Shown: positions 51,457 to 60,943, counted from the stretch's first letter. The stretch is DNA of 64,000 bases from Vibrio cidicii (GCF_009763805.1 NZ_CP046804.1:1302001-1366000); one strand, 5' to 3'. Numbers and translations are program-made. The notes: generated by a model not told the origin, from the letters alone.

Positions 51457-51688
51457 ATGAAAGCCCTGATTTATGAAACTCTTGTAAACCTTGCAAATCG
51501 AGACCCCGAACAACATGCGAAAATTAGACAAAATCTTTACGAGCAGTTGGATTTGCCCTTTGATAAACAGCTCGCGTTGTATGCTCGAGCACTTGGACCA
51601 GCGAGTTTCTGGCAAGCTGGAAACGGAACAAGCGATGAATAACGCAGTTGAAAGTGCCATTCACTTGCTAGAAACTCCAGAGCATTGA
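51457..51688 (+). CDS. Small plus-strand cassette protein; frame broken at 51605
   Basis: Plus-strand gene, opposite to the array. The first frame reads MKALIYETLVNLANRDPEQH, then FDKQLALYARALGP, and stops at 51642; the next frame continues GKLETEQAMNNAVESAIHLL to a stop at 51688. Reading GTTTC at 51605-51609 as GTTC joins them into 76 residues (helical, soluble). A rho-independent terminator follows, so the gene probably has its own promoter, likely around 51380-51450. Family unknown. Confidence 0.65.
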
Positions 51689-51705
51689 GTCGAGTTACAA
51701 ATTAT

Positions 51706-51738
51706 AACGGCCCACAACGCCAAAGGGCCGTTTTAGTT
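51706..51738 (+). terminator. Rho-independent terminator
   Basis: Stem AACGGCCC/GGGCCGTT with an 11-base loop, followed by TTAGTTTTC; 17 bases after the plus-strand stop. Confidence 0.85.
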
Positions 51739-51749
51739 TTCTAATCACA

Positions 51750-51869
51750 TAACGCCCGCTTAAGTGGTGAGCAACGCAATACGATGCTTCCGCACACCAC
51801 CTTAAATCACAAAAATCAACGCATGGTAAAAATGCCACGCGTTGCGAATCCGTCTTGAAGCGTTTGTTA
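51750..51869 (-). repeat. attC site, type 7
   Basis: Type 7 palindrome; contains the stop of the next gene. Confidence 0.95.
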
Positions 51870-52319
51870 TACAACGTTTGACTCTGACTCGGTTCTATCT
51901 TTGCGCTTTCTAAACTGGCGCTTAATTAAAGAATAAAGCACAGATAATAAGATAAATATCCACAATGAATACCCAAAAGCATAGTCAAATATGGTTAGTT
52001 CATATTTAGGAAGTATCCTTGGCAAATCACCAACGCTCTGAAGACCCTGGATTTGCACATCATTCAACGGGTAATAGGATTTCTCTTCACTATTTTTTAG
52101 TGCCAGAACATAACCCTGCTCAGTAATATTTACGCCTAGAATAAAAAATTTTGTCGTGGTCCTATAGGCCAGATATAGATCTTCTCCATTTGGACCTTTA
52201 AAACTAACATCTTGAAGTTTGTGTAACATATCGTCATCACCAAACATCATTTTTCCAGCCACGGCATTTCCAGAAAGTAACAAGCCAAGTGACAATAGCA
52301 AAATATTAAAAATCTTCAT
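51867..52319 (-). CDS. Exported protein with C-terminal membrane anchor
   Basis: A 150-residue protein with a cleavable signal (MKIFNILLLSLGLLLSGNAV, cut near AVAG), a periplasmic beta domain (DVSFKGPNGEDLYLAYRTTT; YVLALKNSEEKSYYPL) and one membrane helix near residues 115-133 (FGYSLWIFILLSVLYSLI), followed by a basic cytoplasmic tail (KRQFRKRKDR). Function unknown. Confidence 0.72.
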   Translation of the reverse strand: MKIFNILLLSLGLLLSGNAVAGKMMFGDDDMLHKLQDVSFKGPNGEDLYLAYRTTTKFFILGVNITEQGYVLALKNSEEKSYYPLNDVQIQGLQSVGDLPRILPKYELTIFDYAFGYSLWIFILLSVLYSLIKRQFRKRKDRTESESNVV

Positions 52320-52339
52320 CTAAGTTCCCTGTAGTTGTA

Positions 52340-52459
52340 TAACGCCCGGTTAAGGGGCAGCCAACGCCATTACCAAGCTTCCGCATAACACCGTAACCAC
52401 AAAAACCAACGCATAGTGAAAATGCCACGCGTTGGCTGTCCCTCTTGAACCGTTTGTTA
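52340..52459 (-). repeat. attC site, type 6
   Basis: Type 6 palindrome. Confidence 0.95.
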
Positions 52460-52481
52460 GGAAAATTTTGTTGCGTCCAAA

Positions 52482-53186
52482 CTAAAAGTAACGAATCCAT
52501 CTGACTGAAACCTGACCATTTTCATGGAGAACAACTCCATTTCTATACCACATTCTCGTACCCTTTTTAGCTCTACTTGCATCCATAGTTATATGTCTAA
52601 ATTCCACTTCGTGCTTTATTTTTATCAGGTTACCCACACGCTCAGCTAAAAATAAGGTTTTATCAGAAAGAGCATTATTGACTAAATATAAATCACCTTC
52701 CCTTAAAGACTTTAATCTTTCAATCAGATAAGGAGTTTTATTTAAATCGATAGCGAAGATAACATTTTCATAATTACCATTTAGTGTTTCAACATATGGC
52801 TCAAGAAGTAAATCCCCCTCATAAATTAACTTTATAGTTTTATCTATCTTATCTACTACGAGCCAGCAATCTACTTCTTGAGTACGAACCTGATTTTGAT
52901 ATTCAAAAGACAGAATCGCTTTAGTTTTATAGTTTTGTGCATGTAATACTGAATGGCACTCTTTGCACAACAAAACACACTTATCAACCTCATCTAATTG
53001 TTTAGTCGATAAGTTTTGTCTAAGTAAGTTTTCATAATTTTCGGCTTTATTTGATGGTACAACATGATGAAGATCAAACAAGCGATTAAATGTACCGTAC
53101 CTTTCAATCATCTCATCAACACTTTTACCACAACAGGAACAAAAATTTCCCTTATATCTGTATAGTTGAGCTTTATTTACAGCCAT
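52482..53186 (-). CDS. HNH endonuclease-domain protein
   Basis: A 234-residue protein. The N-terminal 90 residues are an HNH nuclease module: CSCCGKSVDEM (first zinc Cys pair), FDLHHVVPSNKAENYENLLR (the His-His of the beta hairpin and the Asn), CVLLCKECHSVLHAQ (second Cys pair and final His). The remaining 140 residues are beta-rich and may set specificity. Relatives include restriction and anti-phage enzymes as well as homing-type nucleases. No methylase partner in the cassette. Coupled to nothing else. Confidence 0.85.
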   Translation of the reverse strand: MAVNKAQLYRYKGNFCSCCGKSVDEMIERYGTFNRLFDLHHVVPSNKAENYENLLRQNLSTKQLDEVDKCVLLCKECHSVLHAQNYKTKAILSFEYQNQVRTQEVDCWLVVDKIDKTIKLIYEGDLLLEPYVETLNGNYENVIFAIDLNKTPYLIERLKSLREGDLYLVNNALSDKTLFLAERVGNLIKIKHEVEFRHITMDASRAKKGTRMWYRNGVVLHENGQVSVRWIRYF

Positions 53187-53205
53187 TATGTCATCCCTAT
53201 TTTCC

Positions 53206-53325
53206 TAACGCCCTGCTAAGGGGTGAGCAATGCAATACAAAAATTACCGCAAACCGCCTTAATCACAAAACCCAACGCATGCTGAAAATGCCACGCATTG
53301 CGAATCCCGCTTAAGCAGTTTGTTA
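53206..53325 (-). repeat. attC site, type 1
   Basis: Type 1 palindrome. Confidence 0.95.
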
Positions 53326-53802
53326 GGCGCGCAGCTGTAATTGGTAAAAGTCGGTTTCATCGTGCTTGGGGTTAGGACAACGATATACCCAACCATTACG
53401 CTTATAGAACGTTAACGCCCTTGTGTTCGTCCTACTCACGGAAAGCACTGCACGATTACAACCAGCTCGTGTCAATTCTGTTTCGATGTAGAGCTGAACT
53501 TGCTGGCTCAAACCGGAACCTCGAATTTCAGGCAACAAGTAAATCAAATGGACATAACCGGTATCTGGCTCGGGCGAAAAAGAACGAAACTCTAACTGCC
53601 CTGCCAATTGTCCATCCAACCAAATATGGATGTAAAACCAACCTGCTTCAGATTGCCTTTCTTGGATCCGTTCTCGATAACCAGCTATGAAATCATCAAA
53701 ACCCGAATAGGTTTCGAAGCTGCAATAGTAAGCGTCCTTTCGAGCGGCTACGCAAAAATCATAATCTTGCACCAAATTGATCACTTTAAATTCTACGTTC
53801 AT
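53323..53802 (-). CDS. GNAT-family acetyltransferase
   Basis: A 159-residue GNAT enzyme: GYVHLIYLLPEIRGSGLSQQ contains beta4 and the acetyl-CoA loop (R-G-S-G-L), and NTRALTFYKRNGWVYRCP is motif B. Intact. Start at 53802. Substrate unknown. Confidence 0.88.
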   Translation of the reverse strand: MNVEFKVINLVQDYDFCVAARKDAYYCSFETYSGFDDFIAGYRERIQERQSEAGWFYIHIWLDGQLAGQLEFRSFSPEPDTGYVHLIYLLPEIRGSGLSQQVQLYIETELTRAGCNRAVLSVSRTNTRALTFYKRNGWVYRCPNPKHDETDFYQLQLRA

Positions 53803-53827
53803 CCCTAATCCTAAAGTGAATAGCGCC

Positions 53828-53947
53828 TAACGCCCTGCTAAGGGGTGAGCAATGCACTGCCAAAGCTACCGCACGCCGGCTTAATCACAAAACTCTCCGC
53901 ATGCTGAAAATGCCACGCATTGCGAATCCCGCTTAAGCAGTTTGTTA
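53828..53947 (-). repeat. attC site, type 1
   Basis: Type 1 palindrome. Confidence 0.95.
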
Positions 53948-54388
53948 GCCCTGCCAACCTTCGCATATACGCTCGATTAGCAGAGTGTCGTTTATAATAC
54001 CGCGAATTGGGTATTCCATTTGTTTAGGAGAAAGCTTTCCAATTCGCTCTTCATTTTCTCCATCCCATAGCCACCAGACTTCTACTGTTCCCGATTTATT
54101 CACCATTCCCGAACGAAAAATTGGAAAGGCTTTGAACTCCTACCTAATCGGTAAGCTGCCAACAATGCTTACAATTTCTCGATTCACCGCAGCTCCAAGC
54201 GGAAAAAAAGTCGTAAATTGGTGTGGAACAGTCAATAGATAGGAAGTATCTTCTACTTTTTCGCAAATCTGAAAGACATGCAGCAAAGCTCCGTATTGCT
54301 TATGTTTATGGGTATATTGAGCGTAACCAGTACCATTCTCTGGTAATGGAATCTCAACAATATCACCTAGTTTTGGACGTTTACTCAT
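53945..54388 (-). CDS. Imm26-like immunity protein with an in-frame TAG
   Basis: The frame opens MSKRPKLGDIVEIPLPENGTG, then YAQYTHKHKQYGALLHVF, characteristic of the Imm26 family of immunity proteins (bind and neutralise polymorphic toxins). It meets a TAG after SLPIR at 54140, yet the same frame continues EFKAFPIFRSGMVNKSGTVE and VWWLWDGENEERIGKL to a normal stop in the attC (53945). The whole is 147 codons with one nonsense codon. No cognate toxin is beside it. Confidence 0.72.
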
Positions 54389-54404
54389 AACTTCCTTGAA
54401 GGGC

Positions 54405-54525
54405 TAACGCTGCGTTAAGGGGTGAATGCCGCCTAAACCAACCTTCCGCAGACCACTTTCACCACCAAAACTCACCGCATACCAAAAATGCCACGCGGCA
54501 TGAATCCCTCTTAAACGCCTTGTTA
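54405..54525 (-). repeat. attC site, type 3
   Basis: Type 3 palindrome; carries a diverged family B body. Confidence 0.95.
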
Positions 54526-54874
54526 TGTTTAAGGCTCAAAGGGTTGAGTTTGCGATACCAAGAGCTTAACTCGACTTACCTTTGCAAACCAAAATCAGAC
54601 GCTAAAATGCTGAATTAACTCATAAATTTGACTGTACTGACTTTGAATTTCAACGTAAGAAACCGAAAAGCCGGGCTTTAACTTTGAAATCAAAATCACT
54701 TCACTCACCTCGCCTACACTCTGCATTTCAATGCGGCAACTCTCTGAACTTTTAGCGCCCACGAATTGGAGTCCAGAAAACAGCGGCCACTAAATGTAAC
54801 TTGCCGACAAGAGCAAAATTAGAAAGCTGAGAAAGCAAAAAAAATGCAACCAACTGATTTTACGTGATTAAACA
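54526..54874 (-). repeat. Gene-less cassette body, family B copy 4 (diverged)
   Basis: Less similar than copies 1-3 but shares GCGGCAACTCTCTGAA, TTTTAGCGCC, AACTTGCCGACAA and the TGTTTAA/TTAAACA ends. Confidence 0.75.
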
Positions 54875-54965
54875 TAACGCCGCATTAAGGTGTGAGCGGC
54901 GCTTGGCTATACTTGAGCGAAGCGAAAACGCCAAGCGTTGCGAATCACTCTTAAATGCTTTGTTA
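54875..54965 (-). repeat. Short attC site, type 8 (91 bp)
   Basis: Twin of the site at 44774, with the same short apical region. Confidence 0.93.
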
Positions 54966-55572
54966 GCTGAATTTCTCAAACGGTTTTAGAAGACCATTTC
55001 GTTCATTTAGTAAAGCATGACGCTCTTCTTCTGAAACAAGATTCAAAATAAGCGATATTTCTATAAACCTTGTATGAGCTTCTCTAAAAAGCTCAGATTC
55101 AAAACAACCTTCAATCCAATACAGTTTCCTCACCACTGATGCTGTGAAATACTTCCACAGGTAAATAATCGCAGTGTTCAGGATCAGCAAAGCCTGATGT
55201 TTGTTCTATACCAAATGGACCGATATTGTTACCGAAAAGCCACGGTAAAAGGTACACATTAGATAGCATCGTTGCTGCTAATTCATACGTTGCCTTTTCT
55301 GTTTTACCCAAACGATGAGACAAAATTGAGCGACATAACATCTGGATTGGTTCGCCAATATCGTCTGGAAATTGAGAGTCATACCATTCCATGTATTCTT
55401 CTGCTTTCTTCAAGTCATTGAGCACAAGCAGCAACGGAAATATTAAGTACCTTTTCCCGTAACCATCCGAGATGGCACCATACTCTCTAAGCTCACGGTT
55501 AAGCCCAGATTTGTAGCTTGAAATCTTAGCTCGAATTTTCTTTTCTGTATCTGGAACTGTAAACATACTCAA
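54963..55572 (-). CDS. Helical cassette protein of unknown function; frame broken at 55124
   Basis: The first frame opens MFTVPDTEKKIRAKISSYKS, with TPR-like helices (FPLLLVLNDLKKAEEYMEWY; LSHRLGKTEKATYELAATML) and stops after GEETVLD. The next frame continues WIEGCFESELFREAHTRFIE to NGLLKPFEKFS. Reading GAAAC on the coding strand (55124-55128) as GAAC gives GEELYWIEGC and about 202 residues. A relationship to SEL1/TPR-type proteins is possible. Start could be 55572 or 55566. Confidence 0.7.
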
Positions 55573-55589
55573 ATCTCGTTCTATTCAGC

Positions 55590-55708
55590 TAACGCCCTGT
55601 TAAGTAGTGAGGCATGCACTACGAAAGCTTCCGCAACACTACGTAATCACTAAAACCAACGCAAACCAAAAATGCCACGCATGCCGAATCTGCTTGAACA
55701 GTTTGTTA
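55590..55708 (-). repeat. attC site, type 2
   Basis: Type 2 palindrome. Confidence 0.95.
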
Positions 55709-56056
55709 GCTTAAATTTCAGCATCTTAGATTAACCAAATCCGAGATTAGCCTGATTTGGGAAGCCGGCAAACTGCCTAAGTTTTAAAACCCGAATTGAC
55801 TCAAACTTTGTGGCCGTTCATTTGCTTTAAAAACCAGTAAATTCTGAAAACTCGTTTTCGCAAGACTCAAAGCGAAAGCGACACTTCCAAAGCGACTTTG
55901 CACCAAACTTGCTAACATCGGTTAAGCCCAAAAACTCAATTGAGGCAGCAACTCAAAACTCGCGTTGGCAAACAATGCTGATTTGCCGAGAAACCGAAAC
56001 GAGCTGCCAAGGGAAGAAAAACAGGCTGCAAACAATTGATTTTTATTGTTTTAAGC
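55709..56056 (-). repeat. Gene-less cassette body, family A copy 17
   Basis: Left half and attC almost identical to copy 21 (63543-63890). Confidence 0.9.
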
Positions 56057-56177
56057 TAACGCCGCGTTAAGGGGCACAGGCACGCTATACAAACGCGACC
56101 GCATAACACCTTAATCACTAAATAAACTGCAAACCGAAAATGCCACGCGTGCCAAGTCCCTCTTTAACGCTTTGTTA
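56057..56177 (-). repeat. attC site, type 4
   Basis: Type 4 palindrome. Confidence 0.95.
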
Positions 56178-56206
56178 GGCTTGTGCTGACTGTTAGCAAT
56201 GAACCC

Positions 56207-56440
56207 TTAGCTTTGCTGCTTCTTTCTTAGGTACGCGAAACTTTTTTCACAGACAAATGTTAACGCAGCATAAATAGACACAAACAACATTAAGTCCAAT
56301 GCAGCCAGTTTTACGTTAAATGGATCTGAGAATATGTTGTATGTGAAACCAAGTTGCGCTTCTATGAATTTCACTAAAACTATCGTTGCAATAAAAACCA
56401 ATATACCCATCAACTTACCTATCGAAAGTGGTAACAACAT
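56207..56440 (-). CDS. Small two-helix membrane protein
   Basis: 77 residues with two membrane helices, about 9-24 (LMGILVFIATIVLVKF) and 46-65 (LDLMLFVSIYAALTFVC), and a basic C-terminus (YLRKKQQS), so both ends are probably cytoplasmic. Weak ribosome binding site (AAAGTGG). Function unknown. Confidence 0.55.
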   Translation of the reverse strand: MLLPLSIGKLMGILVFIATIVLVKFIEAQLGFTYNIFSDPFNVKLAALDLMLFVSIYAALTFVCEKSFAYLRKKQQS

Positions 56441-56540
56441 TCATCGAAAATATGATAATCCCGACCAAAGAAAAACTAAAAATTAAGGCGCGAAAATTAC
56501 GTTATTAATGCGAGTCAGTTAGTGATATCACCGACAAGCC

Positions 56541-56659
56541 TAACGCCCTGCTAAGGGGTGAGCAATGCACTGCAAAAGTTACCGCACACCAACTTAATCA
56601 CAAACTCACCGCATGCTGAAAATGCCACGCATTGCGAATCCCGCTTAAGCAGTTTGTTA
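56541..56659 (-). repeat. attC site, type 1
   Basis: Type 1 palindrome. Confidence 0.95.
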
Positions 56660-56875
56660 GCTTAAATTTCAGCACCTTAGATTTACCAAGCCTGAGATTA
56701 CACCGATTTGGAAAACCAACAAACCACCTGAACTTTAAAACCCGAAATGACTCAAACTTTGTGGCCGTTCATATGCTTTAAAAACCAGTAATTTTTTGAG
56801 AACTCATTTTCGGAGAACTCAGAGCAAACGCAAGACTTCCAAAGCGACTTTACGCCAAACTGGCTAACCTCGCGC
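56660..56875 (-). repeat. Family A copy 18, left part, split by the ISAs1 insertion
   Basis: Body interrupted after AACCTCGCGC (56866-56875), which is repeated at 59575 as the 10-bp target duplication. Confidence 0.92.
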
Positions 56876-57074
56876 CACGGCTTGCGCATGAGTTAAATAA
56901 TTGTTAAGTCCCAAATAACACGTGCTCTCGAAACTCTGTATTTAACGCGCATTTTAATTGCCGCCTTTTCAAAGTGCCTTTCATTTCTACTAACTTTATC
57001 AAGTTCATGCACATTTGACGTATGCGCGAAAGATTCTCTGCCGCATGCTCACGGAAACCGCATGAACATCACCG

Positions 57075-58203
57075 TCACGTAAGGCTTTCAAGAACCTTAC
57101 TTAGGTACTTTTCGTCCATTGCGCACTTCATCCGTTTACGTTTGATACCACCTTTAAACGTGGTTTCGCTCTTTAATAGGTTCAAACATATTTGCCTGAT
57201 CCTTGCAAAAGCCTCTGCTCGATCGTCCGCTCTAATACGCGAGTTGTCCTCACAGAATGTGGTATCAAGTGACCAATGCATGACCTCTACACCCCAGTGA
57301 GAAACGAGTCGCTTCAAGTAACGTTTGAGCTTCCAATTCTTTAGAGCATATGTAGTAACGAATACTCACATCTTGCTCTGTTGCTACTGCCGATTCTTGT
57401 CGAATTGAAGCCACGATGCCCATTGATTTAAGCCCAGGCCATTCATGTTCAATATCACCCAAAACCGACAAATCGCGATTCACTAAAGCCACTCTCGTTT
57501 CTATTCTTCCGTGACTTTTTTCTTGAGTACTATAAGCACTACCGTCGAAGTCTTGAAGCATTTCCATTCGAAAATAATCATCAAAGGCTTGCTCAAGCAT
57601 TCCCTGATTGCCTTTGACCGCCAATAAATAATCCGCTTCTTTATCAAGGGTTTTCTGCGCTATTTTCTTTTGGCAGCCCATTGCATCAATCGTAATCAAG
57701 CAGCCTTTTACATCTAGCAAGTCAAGTAGCTTGGGGATCGCGGTAATCTCGTTACTCTTAGAATCAACCTTCTGTTGCCCAATGCTCATTCCATTTGCTG
57801 TAGCAAAAGCGTTCACCATATGGATCGTTCCTTTGCCTTTCGAGCGGTCATAAGAACCGCGTAATGTTTTACCATCGATGGCAATAACTTCACCATCCGT
57901 CAGTGTATGGCAGTCCTTCATCCAGGCAATGAAGCTTCTTTGCAAAGCGACAGGATTAATCATACCCACCACACGAGACAACGTATCCGCAGAAGGAATT
58001 CCAGCTTCAAAGTGACCATATCTTTTAAGGAAATCTAAGCGAGCATGACCAAAATCGATAATGCCATCCCAGCCATCGTGACCCGACAAAACACCACAAA
58101 TTGTCAGCAAAATAATGTCTGATAATTTATGTTCTACTTTGCTTTCTTGTCGATAGTCTTTAATGATTTGGAAATGCATAAATGGGTTGATTAACTCGCT
58201 CAT
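57075..58203 (-). pseudogene. ISAs1-family transposase 1; frame broken at 57301
   Basis: DDE transposase: VIAIDGKTLRGSYDRSKGKG, LITIDAMGCQKKIAQK and the C-terminal HWGVEVMHWSLDTTFCEDNS in a second frame. Reading GAAAC (57301-57305, plus strand) as GAAC joins the two frames into about 375 codons. Even so the element lacks its own far end. Confidence 0.88.
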
Positions 58204-58323
58204 ATTTAGGCTCCTATATTGTCTAGGAGCTATTACAAAACAACAGAAATGATCTTCAAGGTGATCTTAAATTTCATCGGGTTACATCTAAAAACCACGG
58301 CTTGCGCATGAGTTAAATAATTG

Positions 58324-59448
58324 TTAAGTCCCAAATAACACGTGCTCTCGAAACTCTGTATTTAACGCACATTTCAATTGCCGCCTTTTCAAAGTGCCTT
58401 TCATTTCTACTAACTTTATCAAGTTCATGCACATTTGACGTATGCGCGAAAGATTCTCTGCCGCATGCTGATAAGTAATGCGGCTATCATCTTCTCCCAT
58501 CACACAATCCAGCCACCAATGCATACTCTCTACACCCCAGTGACCACGACACAATTCGCCAAAACTAACCGGCGTCAGTTCCTTCGATGAGATGAAATAC
58601 CGAATACCAAGACTTCCCGATGTTTCACTATTCGACTTCTGGTAAGTTACTGCTATACATAATGTTTTTAAACCTTTCCAATCAACAGCAAAATCACCAA
58701 ATTCTTGGGTAAATGGGACCGTGATGTATGTCCTTATCACTTTACGACCACGTTTACCTGCCTCTTCTTGCTCTACTGCGTGAGACGAATACTCTGCCAA
58801 TTTCTCAAAAGAAAAATGAGATTGAAAAAGAGCATGTAAACGAGGTTGGTTATCCTTAACGGACATTAAATAGTCACCACCTCTAAGAACAATATCTTCC
58901 GCTATGGCTCTTTGACATCCCATGGCATCTAGGCTGATAACTCGGTCTTCGACTTGGATTAATTTCAATATCTGGGGAATTAGCGTGATCTCATTGGATT
59001 TTTCATCCGTTTTCAACTGCCCTAGCACAAGGCCAGTATCTACAGAATACGCGTTCACCATATGGGTTAAGCATTTGTTTTTACTATAATCATACGTACC
59101 CTTTAATGACTTGCCATCTATGGCAACATGATGGGTCACTAAGGATTTTTCTCGCCGAATATCATTACACCATCGAACGAAACACAATGAAAACTCATCT
59201 GGATCAATCAAACCCACTATTCGCGCCAAGGTATCGTGACTAGGCACACCAGAAGAGTAGTCGCTAAACTGACGAAACCAGGTTAAATTTTCCTCACCAA
59301 AGCCTTCGATTTCATCCCAAGTCTTCATTCCGCACAGCATCGCTGTCACCACCTGGAACATCACTTCGAAGAAATTATAGGTCGATTTTCTTGCCTGACG
59401 AGTATCACTCAATATGCTAAAATGCTCTTTAAATTCGCTGTAATCCAT
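58324..59448 (-). CDS. ISAs1-family transposase 2 (intact)
   Basis: 374 residues: VAIDGKSLKGTYDYSKNKC (first Asp), VISLDAMGCQRAIAEDIV (second Asp) and HWGVESMHWWLDCVMGEDDS (Glu/Asp region), the normal ISAs1/IS1358 signature. Full length, probably active. ATG at 59448. Confidence 0.94.
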   Translation of the reverse strand: MDYSEFKEHFSILSDTRQARKSTYNFFEVMFQVVTAMLCGMKTWDEIEGFGEENLTWFRQFSDYSSGVPSHDTLARIVGLIDPDEFSLCFVRWCNDIRREKSLVTHHVAIDGKSLKGTYDYSKNKCLTHMVNAYSVDTGLVLGQLKTDEKSNEITLIPQILKLIQVEDRVISLDAMGCQRAIAEDIVLRGGDYLMSVKDNQPRLHALFQSHFSFEKLAEYSSHAVEQEEAGKRGRKVIRTYITVPFTQEFGDFAVDWKGLKTLCIAVTYQKSNSETSGSLGIRYFISSKELTPVSFGELCRGHWGVESMHWWLDCVMGEDDSRITYQHAAENLSRIRQMCMNLIKLVEMKGTLKRRQLKCALNTEFREHVLFGT

Positions 59449-59584
59449 ATTCGTCTTATCCTGCTTTATTTTTAACGGTATAAGATCACGTCAAGATCGC
59501 TAATTCAATCTATTTCTAAAAATTTTATCCCAAAATTCGATAAAAAGGTGCGTCAATAACATGCGCGAACCCTGAACCTCGCGC

Positions 59585-59718
59585 AACCCCAAAACTCAAT
59601 TTAGGCAAGCGCTCAAAACTCGCATTGGCAAACTATGTTGATTTGCCGAGAAACCTGAACGAATTGTCGATGGAAGAAAGAAAAAAACCACAAACAATTG
59701 ATTTTTATTGTTTTAAGC
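59585..59718 (-). repeat. Family A copy 18, right part
   Basis: Continuation after the insertion and its duplicated target, from CAACCCCAAAACTC to TTTTAAGC. Confidence 0.9.
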
Positions 59719-59838
59719 TAACGCCCGCTTAAGGGGCAGCCAACGCCACTACCAACTTACTGCATAACACCGTAACCACAAAAATCAACGCACAGTAAAA
59801 ATGCCACGCGTTGGCTGTCCCTCTTGAAGCGTTTGTTA
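59719..59838 (-). repeat. attC site, type 6
   Basis: Type 6 palindrome; belongs to the toxin-antitoxin cassette. Confidence 0.95.
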
Positions 59839-59854
59839 GCCGTTTTTACCAAAC

Positions 59855-60158
59855 CTACTGTTTCGTTAGCATTAAGCGACGCAAATCTCGCTCCGCACGC
59901 ATAACAAAAAGAATACGAACCTTTTCATCATCATACTTGTAGAAAACACGACACGGACTTACAACGACTTCACGATAATTGAGGTGTTCTAGTTTCTGGT
60001 GGGACGCGCCCAGACTCTGGAAAATCGGCCAAACGTTCAACTTTTGTAAACACGGTTTGCACCAGTTGTTTAGCAGCCACGACATTTTCAAGTGCGATGT
60101 ATTCAGCAATATCATTCAGATCGGATAGAGCCGGCTCCGTCCAAATTATTTCAACCAT
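59855..60158 (-). CDS. RelE/ParE-superfamily toxin; frame broken at 59993
   Basis: Frame 1: MVEIIWTEPALSDLNDIAEY, then AAKQLVQTVFTKVERLADFP and ESGRVPPE; frame 2 continues HLNYREVVVSPCRVFYKYDD to RAERDLRRLMLTKQ. This is the ParE/RelE toxin fold (ParE poisons gyrase, RelE cleaves mRNA on ribosomes; the subfamily cannot be set here, though length and R-V-P-E-L resemble ParE). Reading GAAAC (coding strand, 59993-59997) as GAAC gives PPELEHLNYREV and 100 residues. The start overlaps the antitoxin stop by 13 bases. As printed, the toxin is truncated. Confidence 0.87.
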
Positions 60159-60403
60159 TTTGACATTCTGTCCTTAGCATCTTGATGGCTGACCACTTTG
60201 CCATCCGCTAGAGCTCGTTCGCCACGAGCAATGCCTTCGAGGATCGCTAGACGATTTTGCATAAATTCATAATCATCTACATCAATAAGGTAAGCTGACG
60301 GCTTTCCGTGCTCAGTTATCAGTACTGGCTCTTTCGTATCATGAAGATCAGCAAGGATCTTAGTGGCCTGCCGTTTTAGTGACGTCACGAGTTCTACTTT
60401 CAT
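60146..60403 (-). CDS. Phd/YefM-family antitoxin
   Basis: 85 residues: MKVELVTSLKRQATKILADL forms the Phd/YefM DNA-binding N-terminus and EPVLITEHGKPSAYLIDVDD its characteristic strand, followed by a helical toxin-binding tail. Start at 60403 follows TTTGGAG. Antitoxin precedes toxin, the typical order; in superintegrons such pairs stabilise the array. Confidence 0.9.
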   Translation of the reverse strand: MKVELVTSLKRQATKILADLHDTKEPVLITEHGKPSAYLIDVDDYEFMQNRLAILEGIARGERALADGKVVSHQDAKDRMSKWLK

Positions 60404-60429
60404 TTGAGCTGCTCCAAAGAAATAACAAA

Positions 60430-60447
60430 GTGATACTATTCTATCAC
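60430..60447 (-). promoter_or_regulatory. Toxin-antitoxin promoter with palindromic operator
   Basis: GTGATA-N6-TATCAC palindrome overlaps a minus-strand -10 (TAGTAT), with a -35 TTGCTA 17 bases before it; a good candidate for autoregulation by the antitoxin complex. Confidence 0.65.
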
Positions 60448-60474
60448 TCTGAGCATAGCAAGCTTTCAAACGGC

Positions 60475-60593
60475 TAACGCCCTGTTAAGTAGTGAGGCAT
60501 GTACTACAAAAGCTTCCGCAACACTACGTCATCACTAAAACCAACGCAAACCAAAAATGCCACGCATGCCGAATCTACTTGAACAGTTTGTTA
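60475..60593 (-). repeat. attC site, type 2
   Basis: Type 2 palindrome. Confidence 0.95.
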
Positions 60594-60943
60594 GCTTAAA
60601 TTTCAGCACCTTAAGATTTATCAAAGCTGAGATTAACCCGATTTGGAAAACCAACAAACCGCCTTGAGTTTTGAAATCCGAATTGACTCAAACTTTGTGG
60701 CATTTCATGCGATTTGAAAAATCGAAAATTTTGATAAATCACTTTCGGAAAACTCAAAGCGAATGCAAAACTTCCAAAGCGACTTTACGCCAATCTGGCT
60801 AACCTCGAGCAATCCCAAAATTCAATTGAGGCAACAGCTCAAAACTCGCATTGGCAAACAATGCCGATTTGCCGAGAAACCTGAACAAATTGCCAAAGGA
60901 AGAAAAAAAAGACCACAACCAACTGATTTTTAATGTTTTAAGC
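60594..60943 (-). repeat. Gene-less cassette body, family A copy 19
   Basis: Standard body. Confidence 0.9.

Larger units (their letters stand above)
56876..59574 (-). mobile_element. Tandem/hybrid ISAs1-family insertion (2699 bp)
   Basis: Outer ends CACGGCTTGCGCATG and CAGGGTTCGCGCATG (as read inward) are inverted repeats, and a perfect 10-bp duplication AACCTCGCGC flanks the block. Inside are a complete element on the right (58296-59574), a different degenerate ISAs1-type gene (57050-58295), and at the far left 174 bases (56876-57049) nearly identical to the left end of the complete element (58296-58469). So the 2.7 kb moved as a unit or grew by insertion of one ISAs1 next to another. Confidence 0.9.
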
